Assembly: GCA_026770615.1 (NCBI GenBank)
Contig: MU631383.1
Location: 179,382 to 204,523, forward strand
Direction: 5' to 3'
Source of the DNA: Pavlovales sp. CCMP2436
Lineage: Eukaryota; Haptophyta; Pavlovophyceae; Pavlovales
DNA length: 25,142 bases
Both the position numbers and the translations under genes were made by a program. The notes beneath the pieces were generated by a model. It saw only the letters and a list, made by a program, of their open reading frames with translations, was not told the origin of the DNA and made no database searches. Of the stretch, positions 9,498 through 19,133 are shown piece after piece (the first letter of the stretch is position 1; every line of letters starts with the position of its first letter).

Positions 9498-10295
9498 TCA
9501 CAGCACCTCGCACCAGCCCAGGAACCGATCGGGGCCGAGCACAGCTGGCTCGTCTGGTCCCAGAGGAGTGGTCACTCTAATTCCAGTCGGCGCAACGCTT
9601 GGGTTGTCGCGAACTGCCACCGCGAGCGCGCGCGCCTGTGCGCGGCTCCACACACCCGGTAGCAAGGACCAGCACCGCTGCGTACGATGGAGGTCGCCCC
9701 CCTCGAGCAATGGGGAGGTGTCACAGAGCCACATCCCTACTGCCCGGAGCACGCTGACTGCTTCTCCGATGTGCGCAAAACCCACGTTCAGGAGCGCTGC
9801 GTCGTCCATGACCCAGAGCACTACAGTCCGTGCGTCACTACGCGCCTGGAAGCGGAGCGCGGCGCGCAGACCGCTGAGTAGCGGTGCTGCCGGCAGTGCG
9901 TGAGCCGCGCCGAATGCGCGCAGTCGTCCAAGCGCCCGCTTGTGTTCGAGCGAGCCTGCCAGCGGCGCGGCTTGGGAATACAGCATCTGCAACCGGCTCT
10001 CGAGCTTGGCTTGCAGGCGGCGGTGGAAGTCACCGCGCGCGCGATCCTTCTGCGCGTGGAAGGCGTCGTAGAGCGCATCGTCGACCGAGGAGGTAGCTGG
10101 CAGGTCTCGGTAGATGCCTGCCAGCGCGACCTCGCGCGGCCACGCGGCCAGCAGCTTGCGCTCCGCCTCGCTGAGCTCCAGCGTCGGCTGCGCGCCTATC
10201 TGGTCGACGAGCGTGCAGAGCTCGCCGGTCTCCGCATCCCCGAAGAAGAGCCGCTCGAAGAGCTCGTCGAGCAGGCGAGAGTCCGGTGACGCCAT
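9498..10295 (-). CDS. Unrecognised protein of about 265 residues
   Basis: A long uninterrupted minus-strand frame runs from the ATG at 10295 (MASPDSRLLDELFERLFFGD) to a TGA at 9498; an in-frame ATG 17 codons upstream is less likely. The protein is Ala/Leu/Arg-rich and probably helical. Its middle is charged (residues about 90-130), and a hydrophobic segment VVLWVMDDAALLNVGF lies near residue 172. I see no signal peptide and no catalytic motif I can name. A possible upstream coding piece (10,343-10,636, with LMCKGCSAHRVLSL) ends near a GT and faces a CAG before the start, but the phases do not match, so I did not join them. The gene is the last GC-rich feature before the AT-rich section. Confidence 0.5.
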   Translation of the reverse strand: MASPDSRLLDELFERLFFGDAETGELCTLVDQIGAQPTLELSEAERKLLAAWPREVALAGIYRDLPATSSVDDALYDAFHAQKDRARGDFHRRLQAKLESRLQMLYSQAAPLAGSLEHKRALGRLRAFGAAHALPAAPLLSGLRAALRFQARSDARTVVLWVMDDAALLNVGFAHIGEAVSVLRAVGMWLCDTSPLLEGGDLHRTQRCWSLLPGVWSRAQARALAVAVRDNPSVAPTGIRVTTPLGPDEPAVLGPDRFLGWCEVL

Positions 10296-10628
10296 GGCCT
10301 GCGGTGCAGCACGGTTCACAGCAGCAGCAGCCCAGCTGCTCCTCACGACCTAAGCCGACAGACGTCGCGGACCAGCGACAGCACACGGTGGGCCGAACAT
10401 CCCTTGCACATCAGCTTTTTTAAAAGCTCCGCCGGCGGCTGGCGTCCGCCCATCTCGACTTCCTGCGCGCATATGGATATGGACGGACTTCCACGCACAC
10501 CGGCCAGCGAGCTCTGCACCCGAATCCCCTGCGAGGCCCGCTCCCACGCCTCGCTGCTCAGCAGGGCGAGGCGTTGCAGTGATGAATGAATGGGAATAAT
10601 GAGATGGGCGGCACCCGGACCTGATTTA
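10296..10628. other. Upstream region of the unrecognised gene
   Basis: A minus-strand frame is open over 10,343-10,636 and could be an upstream exon with a CxxC pair. I have no further support for it. GC content drops sharply after about 10,620, which marks the edge of the AT-rich section. Confidence 0.35.
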
Positions 10629-10680
10629 TCTAACAATAACTAACAAAAACTAACACAAAACTAACACAAACTAACAAATA
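10629..10680. repeat. CTAACA tandem repeat at the GC/AT boundary
   Basis: Five CTAACA hexamers separated by short A-rich spacers occur in about 50 bases, exactly where base composition switches. The array might mark the end of the inserted viral DNA. Confidence 0.75.
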
Positions 10681-11316
10681 GTTATAAATGCTGATAAATA
10701 CTTACATATACATAGTACTATGATACGGATACCGCACCTATCGCATATTTATATAATCTCTAAGTACCATTATGGTATGGTTATTTGACGATTTTATGAT
10801 ATTTTCGCATGATTCATAAGTTATTGTTAGATAAATCAGTACGCTGCAGAGTGACGTCAGTTTTTATAGATTTCTTATACATACGTGAACCTTGTCATTC
10901 AAATTAAACTAACAAATATATACACATACCATTATGGTACGGTTTTTTATAGATTTCTGATACATCGGCGATACTCGACGCAGTCGTTAGAAGGTACTAC
11001 AGAATGCCGTATGAATACGTCTATATCTCACTACACTTTATCATACTCGGTCGATGTTACACCAATACGGTCGATGTTACACCAATTCGGTCGATGTTTA
11101 ACGTCCGATACTGATAAACATTAATAAGATTATTTGTGAACTTTTTTATACTGCAGAATGACGTGAGAATATATGCAAATGCCGGACACGACGCAAGTCG
11201 CTTATAAACATTGATAGATATCGAAAAATGCTTATAAATTTTCATATACTCACTTCAGTACGCTATGGCTTGTTAAATCTTCGTCAATGATGGCCGGCTG
11301 GTGTTCAACTGGGGTC
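10681..11316. repeat. AT-rich repeat-bearing region
   Basis: No gene is supported. Several repeats are visible: the palindrome TACCATTATGGTA at 10,765-10,777 and 10,927-10,939; a TTTTATAGATTTCT-ATACAT segment near 10,861 and 10,944; a 20-bp tandem unit (CGGTCGATGTTACACCAATA) at 11,048, 11,068 and partially 11,088; and CTGCAGA-TGACGT near 10,845 and 11,150. The density of decayed repeats resembles a viral or transposon terminus, but no matching inverted copy is present at the other side within the window. Confidence 0.6.
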
Positions 11317-11480
11317 AATAGAAAAAAGAGAAGGAGAGAAGGAGAGAATCAATTTTAAAACGTTTTCTATAATGCTTCGGGGAATCGGGTATCGGGGTTT
11401 TTTGGCCTCCCCGAACCTGATCTTTCACATGGGAACTTTATTATTCTCCTTCTCTGCTTCTCTCCTTCTCCTTTTACATG
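11317..11480. repeat. Palindromic purine/pyrimidine element
   Basis: A GAGAAGGAGAGAAGGAGAGAAT-type purine tract (about 11,326-11,348) is mirrored by its pyrimidine complement (about 11,442-11,474). The centre holds CGGGG...CCCCG arms around 11,388-11,416. The whole could fold into one imperfect hairpin of about 150 bases, typical of a small inverted-repeat transposon remnant. Confidence 0.5.
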
Positions 11481-11681
11481 TAAAAAAACTAAGTAATAAT
11501 AACACACACACACGCACCCTTTTCCTGGGTTGGAGAAGATTCGGCTAATTTTTACGCAACGATAGAGTATAATCATGAACTTTTTTTATTTCTTCATATT
11601 GGCGTGTCAGTAATTCCATTTTTGCAACGATTGCACGAATTCGTGCATCCCGATTGTCATAATAGCTACTATCGTAATTGT
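11481..11681. other. AT-rich spacer
   Basis: This spacer contains a short (CA)n tract around 11,502-11,515 and nothing else I can support. Confidence 0.5.
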
Positions 11682-12012
11682 TGATAAGATTATATTAATG
11701 TAGGGGGGTTCGGGCTGGCGGTACGTTTCAAGTTCAAGTCAGGCTGATCTTAGCGCTCCGACGCAGGCTCCTACGCGCTACGCCGAAGTGGGGAGCTGGT
11801 AGAAGTGGTGGATGATGAGGAAGCCGAAAACAAAGCGCTGGAGTCGCTGCGCAACGCGGGGCCGCCCGACAGTGCGCGAGCAAGCGAGTCCATTGTTGAT
11901 CCTAGCGGTGACGTATCGCTGGGAAGCGATGAGGTTTTGAATGTCGAGAACTCGTTTGCGCGTGCAGGGCGCGGGCCGCAGCGCGGGGGCGCGGTGGATG
12001 ATAAGATTATAT
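11682..12012 (-). mobile_element. GC-rich retroposon C, copy 1, with 14-bp target-site duplication
   Basis: The 14-mer TGATAAGATTATAT is at 11,682-11,695 and again at 11,999-12,012. The 303 bp between them are GC-rich in AT-rich surroundings. The left end (TAATGTAGGGGGG) is identical and at the same distance from the duplication in copy 2 (13,062), whereas the right ends differ. A constant end plus a variable end is the hallmark of 5'-truncated target-primed retroposons, so I place the element on the minus strand, its 3' end reading ...CCCCCCTACATTA. The plus strand also has an open acidic frame (SGELVEVVDDEEAEN...); I cannot tell whether it is meaningful. Confidence 0.8.
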
Positions 12013-12069
12013 CCATCAGACATCTTTACTTTACATATATAGATTAAAATCTTCATCTAGATGTAGGAG

Positions 12070-12389
12070 ATGATTGATTTGTTGATCGCACTATATATAT
12101 TATACATCTCTGTGACTCTGCAACTGTTAAAATGTTGTTTTACTAATATAAATGATAAAGCTGATACATCAAATGAAGCTATCATTGCAAAATCACAAGA
12201 GCTCGCACGTATAAGTATTCAAAGAGCGTATAGGGAATTGTTTATTTATTTTTATGAATTAAGTATGTCTTCACGATCTAAATCTTCTGTTGACGTTGCT
12301 ACAGTCATATTTATAACCTTTTATTGGGGAATGATATCCAAGTCTTGTTAACTGCGTTAATAATACTATTATTGATAACACCGAAATGA
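12070..12389 (+). pseudogene. Small protein with two predicted membrane segments, one frameshift
   Basis: From the ATG at 12,070 the product begins with a hydrophobic helix (MIDLLIALYILYISVTLQLL), followed by a polar helical stretch (residues about 29-60). The frame must change once near 12,325; the other frame then supplies a second hydrophobic segment (QVLLTALIILLLITPK) before a TGA at 12,387-12,389. It converges on the end of the fibre gene only 12 bases away, the compact layout expected of a virus. I do not recognise the family. Small membrane proteins are common in polinton-like viruses, so a virion or membrane role is an inference. As it stands the reading frame is broken. Confidence 0.45.
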
Positions 12390-13052
12390 AGTTTATTTGT
12401 TTTACTTACCACTGGGCATACTGCCACCAAAATCTAGCGTATTTTTAGTAGTTTTTGCCGTACGATTATCCGATAAATAAATCTTGAAATCCGCAATATT
12501 ATGAGCTTCGGCATACCCAGTACAACGCAACAAGTTATTTTCTATACCACCACTGTATGACATATCGAATCCAGTGCTTGTATTTGTTAATGTTGTCGTC
12601 AGTTTAGTATTATTAAAATAAAAATCTATTATCAGTACCTACTTATCGATTAATAACGATTTCTACCTGAGTCCAAGCTGTTGTAGAAAGTAAACCGTCA
12701 TTACCAGTATAACTTCCTGATGCATTTATTTGAGTATAATTTCCATTAGCATAGATGAACATATACGAAAGCTTTTGATTGTTAATTCCTAACATCATAC
12801 CACGTGATAAATTACCAGCTCTACTACTCGTAGTGCAAACGCCTAGATCTATGATTTTTGGACGCTTGCTTATCGTGAATATGGGCGTTTCTTTCGCTGT
12901 TGTACTATTTAATTTATTTTAAACAGCAATCGCATACCTGTCGCATTTGCTGATTTAGAAGCTATCGATATAATGTATTACTGGTCGCAATATTACCATA
13001 TACAGTATAAGGGTTCAACACGTTTATGTAACCGAACCTGTTCGCAGAGTAC

Positions 13053-13858
13053 TGTTTATATTAATGTAGGGGGGTTCGGGCTGGCGGTACGTTTCAAGTT
13101 CAAGTCAGGCTGATCTTAGCGCTCCGACGCAGGCTCCTACGCGCTACGCCGAAGTGGGGAGCTGGTAGAAGTGGTGGATGATGAGGAAGCCGAAAACAAA
13201 GCGCTGGAGTCGNNNNNNNNNNNNNNNNNNNNNNNNNNNNNNNNNNNNNNNNNNNNNNNNNNNNNNNNNNNNNNNNNNNNNNNNNNNNNNNNNNNNNNNN
13301 NNNNNNNNNNNNNNNNNNNNNNNNNNNNNNNNNNNNNNNNNNNNNNNNNNNNNNNNNNNNNNNNNNNNNNNNNNNNNNNNNNNNNNNNNNNNNNNNNNNN
13401 NNNNNNNNNNNNNNNNNNNNNNNNNNNNNNNNNNNNNNNNNNNNNNNNNNNNNNNNNNNNNNNNNNNNNNNNNNNNNNNNNNNNNNNNNNNNNNNNNNNN
13501 NNNNNNNNNNNNNNNNNNNNNNNNNNNNNNNNNNNNNNNNNNNNNNNNNNNNNNNNNNNNNNNNNNNNNNNNNNNNNNNNNNNNNNNNNNNNNNNNNNNN
13601 NNNNNNNNNNNNNNNNNNNNNNNNNNNNNNNNNNNNNNNNNNNNNNNNNNNNNNNNNNNNNNNNNNNNNNNNNNNNNNNNNNNNNNNNNNNNNNNNNNNN
13701 NNNNNNNNNNNNNNNNNNNNNNNNNNNNNNNNGCGTCCGTGATGGAGGTAGCCGATAGCAGTGCGTACAACAGCTTTGCGAGGCAGCCCGATGGGCTGCC
13801 TCGCGAGCGGGCGCGATCCGGCCGTTTCAGGATGGCGAAGTTAAAATTGTGTTTATAT
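13053..13858 (-). mobile_element. GC-rich retroposon C, copy 2, inserted in the fibre gene
   Basis: The element starts at 13,062 with the same TAATGTAGGGGGG end as copy 1 and matches it to base 13,212, where the assembly gap begins. After the gap, GC-rich sequence continues to about 13,849. The 9-mer TGTTTATAT flanks it (13,053-13,061 and 13,850-13,858), a likely target-site duplication. Fibre coding sequence lies on both sides. A 12-bp hairpin (GCGAGGCAGCCC pairing with GGGCTGCCTCGC, loop GAT) lies at 13,778-13,804. Confidence 0.7.
13213..13732. other. Assembly gap of 520 N
   Basis: The unresolved bases fall inside retroposon C copy 2, right after the point where it matches copy 1, so the assembler probably failed on the repeat. 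The true length may differ from 520. Confidence 0.99.
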
Positions 13859-15692
13859 ATATGTATGAGAACCAATAGTCTTTCAAATCAAACCTATCTA
13901 GGTCTCGTAGCGGAAATTGAACATTGGCATTGTCATTTACTGTAAAATTTTCAAACTTAATCGATTGCAAATAAGTGCTACCAGGGAATATTACGGCTGT
14001 TGTTGATGTAGTGGGACTTGATAATTGACCGATAACATCGTAAAGCGCGCTCAACGACCCTTTAAACCATGCGGTTGGTTTTACCGATATAGTCGTTAGA
14101 TCGATAGGTCCCCCGTTAGTAATATGTTTTGTTTACTTATGAACGATGCTCTGATTAACACTGTATTATAACTATTCAAAAAAATTAGATATGTATTGTT
14201 GATCGTTTGAATTCTAAAATCTATATAATCTTGACCTTGTTTAACAATCGATAATTTCAAAGGTGGATCAACAGCATCTAACAGCCCATTTTCGATATCG
14301 CTTGATGTTATAGTGTCATTCAACCAACTTTTAAGATTCGATAAATATGGGCTGTCTGTATAAACGCCAGATATTTTAAATCTGTTTATATCACCACTAA
14401 TAGTTCCTAATGTTAACGAGGTACTGATAGTATTAGTAGATACTGGTATATTAATCCCATCAGATCATTATTTTATCTGCACTCTTGACCCTGATGCTGG
14501 TATTTGAAAAACTAAATTTGTCCATTTCGTAGTACTAAGTTTTAAAGATATTACAAAAAATGTGAAGCTTGCATTCACATCACATAACAGTAATTGGCAT
14601 CTAATACTATTAATAACTCGAAGAAACATTCCAGTTGCTAATGTGTTGGTGCTGCTAGTACCATTCGACGTATTTATTTGAGTACCAAATCCTAGCACGC
14701 ATGAGCTCTGATTTGTATTTGTCCGAAACTTTTTTATTCCAAATGAAAATGTCATACCACTTCCTCCAGTAGCGGATGATATAGTTATTTTTGATAGATC
14801 ACTTATGATAGCCGATAAACCTCCTTTTCGAATATATTGCTTTCCGTCGATATCTCTGCCCTGTTCGGTGATCGATCCAACCAAGTGCTTACCATTTCCC
14901 GACGTATCAAGATTATCGTACATCAAATATTTGACACTTCGCTCATCCAATGCTAGCGTCAAATCATCGATTAATGTTTCTGCCAATGTTGTTTTTAAGA
15001 ATATTTTCAAATCTGCTAATAAACAAATGCTAGAGAGTATTTGTAATAAATTCGTTGTGCTATTATCAGATGTGAATAATCAAAGCACACTAATATTAGC
15101 GCCGGTCGCAAAATATATTTGTCAGATTTTATCGATGTATATATCAACTTGTCCAACATTTAATATCACTATATCATGTCTCCATACATTCGTATCGATA
15201 TTATCCAGCGTAAAGGTTCTTCTAAAAGATCCTAATCGACTAAATCTTACTCGCATAGTTGTGCTATTAAATAGATTCTAACCCCTTCGTATTCGCTCTC
15301 TGTATTATTTGATGCAGTAATTAAAAAGTCTCCGATTAAAATATGTTTTGATAAGATGTATCAGTTATACTTTTAAAATCGAATGATATAACCATGCCAC
15401 TATCATATCCAGTTGATCCAAAAATAGTATGTTGTATATTAGTCAAGTCTAGTAAACTTTTGACCATGCCGCTTTCATCAAATTGGATATACGATTAATC
15501 CGTTAAGGTTTCTATTTTGTAAATAGATTCGTTGATCCTACATGAGTCAAATAATTACCTCGTCCAGATTGTCCATACTATTGATAAATCTATATTCAGC
15601 CCACGCACTACCCTGACGGTTAACGATCGGTTCTACTGTAATATTTGCGATGGTTCCATATGGAACTTGTTGATTGAACGGTAATCGTAAGG

Positions 15693-15872
15693 TGTATGAG
15701 TCTAAATTGCGATTTATCATGTAAGCGTCACATTTTTGAGAATAATCTACTTCCAAAAACTGTATAATCCAAATATCTACAGTAATATAAATCGCAAATT
15801 TAGACTCATACAAATTTATGACTCATACAAAAACTGTATAATCCAGATTATTCCCAAATGATTCCAAAAACT
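15693..15872. repeat. Inverted and direct local duplications in the fibre gene
   Basis: Bases 15,693-15,716 recur as their reverse complement at 15,788-15,812 with one extra base. The motif AAAAACTGTATAATCCA occurs directly at about 15,755 and 15,829, and CCAAAAACTGTA again near 15,863. The coding frame is disturbed here. Confidence 0.85.
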
Positions 15873-17341
15873 GTAGATTTGATACGACTGGGATACCAGC
15901 ATAAGTTGTTAAAGAGATCATTTGACTTTCGATATTTGGGATGAGAGGAGTTGAGATGATCCCTGAAAATGCGGCTCCACTTAAATTAGCTTTTAACGAT
16001 ATTTAGTATTGTTATCATTGATGTTTTCTTTTAGATTAATTTTGTCGTGTAATCCTAGCGCATATACATCGGTAGCTAATGAGCGAGTATTAAGATTTGA
16101 TATATTGCTACAATATTAGAACCAGTAAAATCGGTTACGTTCACTTTTAACAATAGATTACTAGAAGTATTTATATTATTCGAATTAGTAACAGCATCTG
16201 ATTCTGTTTTATTATACGTTGTTAATTTATCGGATTTCAATGCAAGCTTGTTATCGTTGTTTGTTATGCTTTCTTTCAATGCGATACTGTTATTTATATT
16301 ACTATTATTTAAATTGTAGGCTGTTGTATCAACTTTTGTAGCGATAGAATTTGTTACGTTCGCATTATTTGTTGTAGAAACTGACGTATCGACTTTCGAA
16401 TTAGTAATTGCATTTGATTCTGTCTTATTATACGTTGTTAATTTATCAGATTTCAAACCAAGCTTAATATCGTTGTTTGCTATGCTTTCTTTCGAATTCA
16501 TCGAATTTGTGATATTACTGTTATTATTGTTATAATCGGTCGTATTGACTTTTAAATTAGTAATAGCATCTGTTTCTGATTTTGTATATCGATTAATGAA
16601 ATTAGTAGTAGCTTCAGATGTATAGCTTTCAAAAGATATTATGCTTTGTTTTAAAGGTAGAGCTACGGTATTGATAGCTATTATTGCTGATGTATTCGTA
16701 GCTACTAAAATATTTGTTCCTATAATATTTTCGGAATTGTTAACACTTTGCTGTTGGTTGGATATTGCTGGATTGCTCGTATTTGTGATATTAAATTTTA
16801 TTTGTGATATAGCTAGATCATAATCAGTAATGTCAACTTTTAAAGCTAGCCTTGTATCGACTCCTTGAATATTGTAAATTCGACTTTTGTCATATACGTC
16901 ACTTTTGTCTGCCTTTTTTTTGATATTAGAGTTTATTTGTAAAATTTCTTCGTCATATCGAACATATGAACTAGTTACATCGTCTTGTAAAACGATTAAA
17001 TCGCTTTGATTTGTATTTAAAATTAGAATATCATTAGTTTGTTGTTTAGTGTATATAGATGTAATATTCGCTTTGATATTCAAATTTGAATTTATTCGTA
17101 TAAGACCACTATTATAATCGGTTATATTCAATTTGGACACTATGTTTGAAGTATTACTAGCTACAGCGTTTGATAAATCTATAAAGTCCTGATCATTAGC
17201 TACTGAATTATTTGAACTTTGTTGTAATTGTGAAATTTCATCGTCATATCGTATATTTAAACTAGTTTCATCGTCTCGCAAATCTATAAAAACGCTGTTA
17301 GCCGTTTTGAAAGAGAGTTTAAAATCAACATCAACGGAATC

Positions 17342-17425
17342 CATTTCAGATCGAGGTTAGAATTTAAGTGAATATAACTAATATCGTAATCAGATATATC
17401 CATTTTCAGATCGAGGTTAGAATTA
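17342..17425. repeat. Direct repeat in the fibre shaft
   Basis: The segment TTCAGATCGAGGTTAGAATT occurs twice, 60 bases apart (about 17,345 and 17,406). On the minus strand it encodes the shaft motif SNLDLK. One copy lies directly beside the change of frame near the ATG at 17,344. Confidence 0.8.
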
Positions 17426-18256
17426 AGATTCACCAAAAGATGAATTTGTATTTACAATATTATCATTCATTAATACAATACTATTCCTATTATTCACAAT
17501 ATTATTACCAGTCTACCGTCAACGTTCAAAAAAGCTGCGTCCACTGTGTTAACTAGCTAATTCGCCAATGTGATCCCCGTCGATAATAATGTAACACCGA
17601 TCACATTTTTTATATCATTAATTTCTCCCACAGCCGTCGATACGATCGAGCTTGTTATCCCTTGAAGAACGTCTTTTATTCCTTCGTTAATTTTTTTCAC
17701 CTCAAATTTTCCATTCGATAAATAACGATTTTCGAGAATCCCATTTTGATCAAAAAGAGACGAATCGTAAGCTGATGTGTTTAGTTTAAGATCGATATTA
17801 GAATTGACAGATATCAACGATGAATTTATATTAGTAATATCAGAATTAATCGGGATTACAGCATCATTAATATCATTCGCAATTTTAAGATTGATCGCAT
17901 TTGTGGTTTCTGATACATTCGAATCGACATATAAATAGATATCTGAATTTGAGTTCGATTCTTTTATATTTGATAGTGTTACAACTTCCTGAAAAGCTAA
18001 GAAATCGACTTCAAAAGTTTTTTCGTCCAAAACATTTCAGATTTCTTGTAATTTTTAGTTCAATTCTTCTCCAGAAACTGACGTCTGTTATATTATATAT
18101 AGATTTAAAATGTCTTCTATATGTATATGTTTCGTTTAAAAATGAATCGTTATTTGGATCGATTTCAAAAAAGGATAAATTCGGATCGTTCTCAAATAGA
18201 TTATCAATTCAACGAGTTTTATATGATATAATGGTTATCCCGTTGTTAGAAAATGC

Positions 18257-18440
18257 ATATATGTATTTGCCCTTGCCCGGGCACACTACCGGAGATCCAT
18301 CGGCACGCGCGGTGACGCCCAAGCCAGCGCAGCCGACTAAGGCACGCAGCAGGCAATGGGCGACGCAGCGCTCAGACCAGCAAAACATTCAGAACAGTCA
18401 GACGCCAGCTTGAATCCCTATCATAAATATATGTATTTGC
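18257..18440 (+). mobile_element. Element B, copy 3, inserted in the lipase gene with 14-bp target-site duplication
   Basis: ATATATGTATTTGC occurs at 18,257-18,270 and 18,427-18,440. The 156 bases between are the reverse complement of element B (compare 1-120 and 8515-8665). The repeat distance is 170 bases; taking this offset into account, the lipase frame before (phase 0) matches the frame after (phase 2), so the insertion is in an otherwise continuous frame. The duplication and the shortened left end point to target-primed insertion. Confidence 0.9.
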
Positions 18441-18748
18441 AAGCGTCTTATTCAGATGAAGATGCTAAAATGAAAATGAGAGAAGAAGGATATATTTTTG
18501 ATACCGAACTTTCAAATATACGAACACGTGTATGGGTTAAGAACGGCAGACCTATTATATTACATCGTGGATCTATCGATATTATTGAAGATTTTTTGAT
18601 AATCAATGTGCTTTTATTGTTTAACAAAACTCAATTCGATCCGAGATATTACGAAGCGCTTCAAATTACTAAAGATGTCCAAATAAAATACCGACAAACT
18701 GCTAATCATGTCGGCCACTCACTTGCTGGAAATTTATCCGAGTTGGTT

Positions 18749-18776
18749 GCATCTCCTAAATCGATTTAGGAGATGC
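18749..18776. repeat. Perfect 28-bp palindrome at the lipase stop codon
   Basis: The sequence is GCATCTCCTAAATC followed immediately by its exact reverse complement, with no spacer. The right half supplies the TAG that ends the lipase frame at 18,767. Confidence 0.95.
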
Positions 18777-18960
18777 TATTATAATAAAAATGCTATTATA
18801 TATTAAATATAATATCCAACACGGATATTGAGATATAATAAAGGGACATCACCGTATAGCATTTTAAAACCGATAACCACACGACAAACTGATATAAGAA
18901 CGAAAGGCGATTTGATTAGTTTAATGTCTAAATATCAGGATCAGAATGTAATTACTGTCG

Positions 18961-19133
18961 AAAACACTCTAGAAAGCGGTTTGTTTTCTCCTCATCAGAT
19001 CGATAATTTTAAAAAAGCTTCACTTGTATAACATCAAAGTAATACTGATAGCTTTTTAAAAATTATCGATCTGATTGGGAGAAAACAAACCGCTTCCTAG
19101 AGTGTTTTTAAACAGTTCACTTGTATAACATCA
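18961..19133. repeat. 59-bp inverted duplication of the lipase 3' end
   Basis: Bases 18,961-19,019 recur as their reverse complement at 19,050-19,108 with about four differences and a 30-base spacer. The 18-mer TTCACTTGTATAACATCA directly follows the first arm (19,019-19,036) and recurs after the second (19,116-19,133). The second arm lies between the lipase end and the converging minor virion gene. Confidence 0.95.

Larger units (their letters stand above)
12402..18030 (-). pseudogene. Very long fibre/adhesin-like viral gene (or adjacent fibre genes), broken
   Basis: The minus strand codes almost continuously, in changing frames, from the ATG at 18,030 (MDEKTFEVDFLAFQEVV) to a TAA at 12,402-12,404. 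Order: an N-terminal Asn/Ser/Ile-rich shaft (17,557-18,030, and 16,076-17,344, the latter with near-identical blocks containing KSDKLTTYNKTES); a middle region (15,547-16,070); then three modules resembling laminin-G/concanavalin-A lectin domains (about 15,000-15,480, 14,468-14,880 and 12,402-12,960). Two of these end in the similar strands ADLKIFLK and ADFKIYLS. Trimeric fibres with lectin-like tips attach virions to host cells; that role is inferred from architecture. Stops and frameshifts occur every few hundred bases. A retroposon with an assembly gap (13,062-13,849) interrupts it. It could originally have been two or three genes. Confidence 0.65.
18142..19031 (+). pseudogene. Class 3 lipase-like viral gene, interrupted
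   Basis: Several marks of the class 3 lipase (alpha/beta hydrolase) family are visible in order: an AxxSY-like start followed by EEGYIFDTELSN; the HRGS...D segment around the oxyanion region (PIILHRGSIDIIEDF); the nucleophile elbow GHSLAG with its serine (about 18,715-18,730); and a C-terminal piece with YNKGTSP, RTKGD and a late HQIDNF, where the catalytic histidine would be expected. These enzymes hydrolyse acyl esters; related genes occur in giant viruses. The likely start is MNRYLDRFQKR at 18,142. Damage: a frame change near 18,220, a retroposon at 18,271-18,426, a palindrome creating a stop at 18,767, and a frame change before 18,828. It lies back-to-back with the fibre start (18,030) and converges on the minor virion gene. 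Confidence 0.7.

Noticed and set aside
10343..10636. Upstream exon of the unrecognised 9498-10295 gene
   Set aside because: A GT and a CAG are in suitable places, but the phases do not join the two frames, so I did not call it.
10629..10680. CTAACA array as telomeric repeat
   Set aside because: Only five irregular copies occur, inside continuous sequence; the unit spacing varies and does not match a known telomere repeat.
11805..12047. Acidic plus-strand protein starting MVDDEEAEN
   Set aside because: It lies inside retroposon C and runs through the target duplication into viral DNA, so the C-terminal part is accidental. The element's inferred sense is the opposite strand.
13144..13945. Long open frames across the N gap
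   Set aside because: Their length comes from unknown bases read as open codons; nothing can be inferred from them.
16641..16823. Plus-strand hydrophobic frame inside the fibre shaft
   Set aside because: It is the complement of the long repetitive minus-strand frame, and its hydrophobicity follows from Asn/Thr/Ser codons read backwards.
18257..18443. Element B in the lipase as a spliced introner-type intron
   Set aside because: The only nearby GT...AG pair (18,263 to 18,443) would remove 181 bases and break the frame. The frame agrees only for the 170-base repeat offset, and no splice sites fit that.
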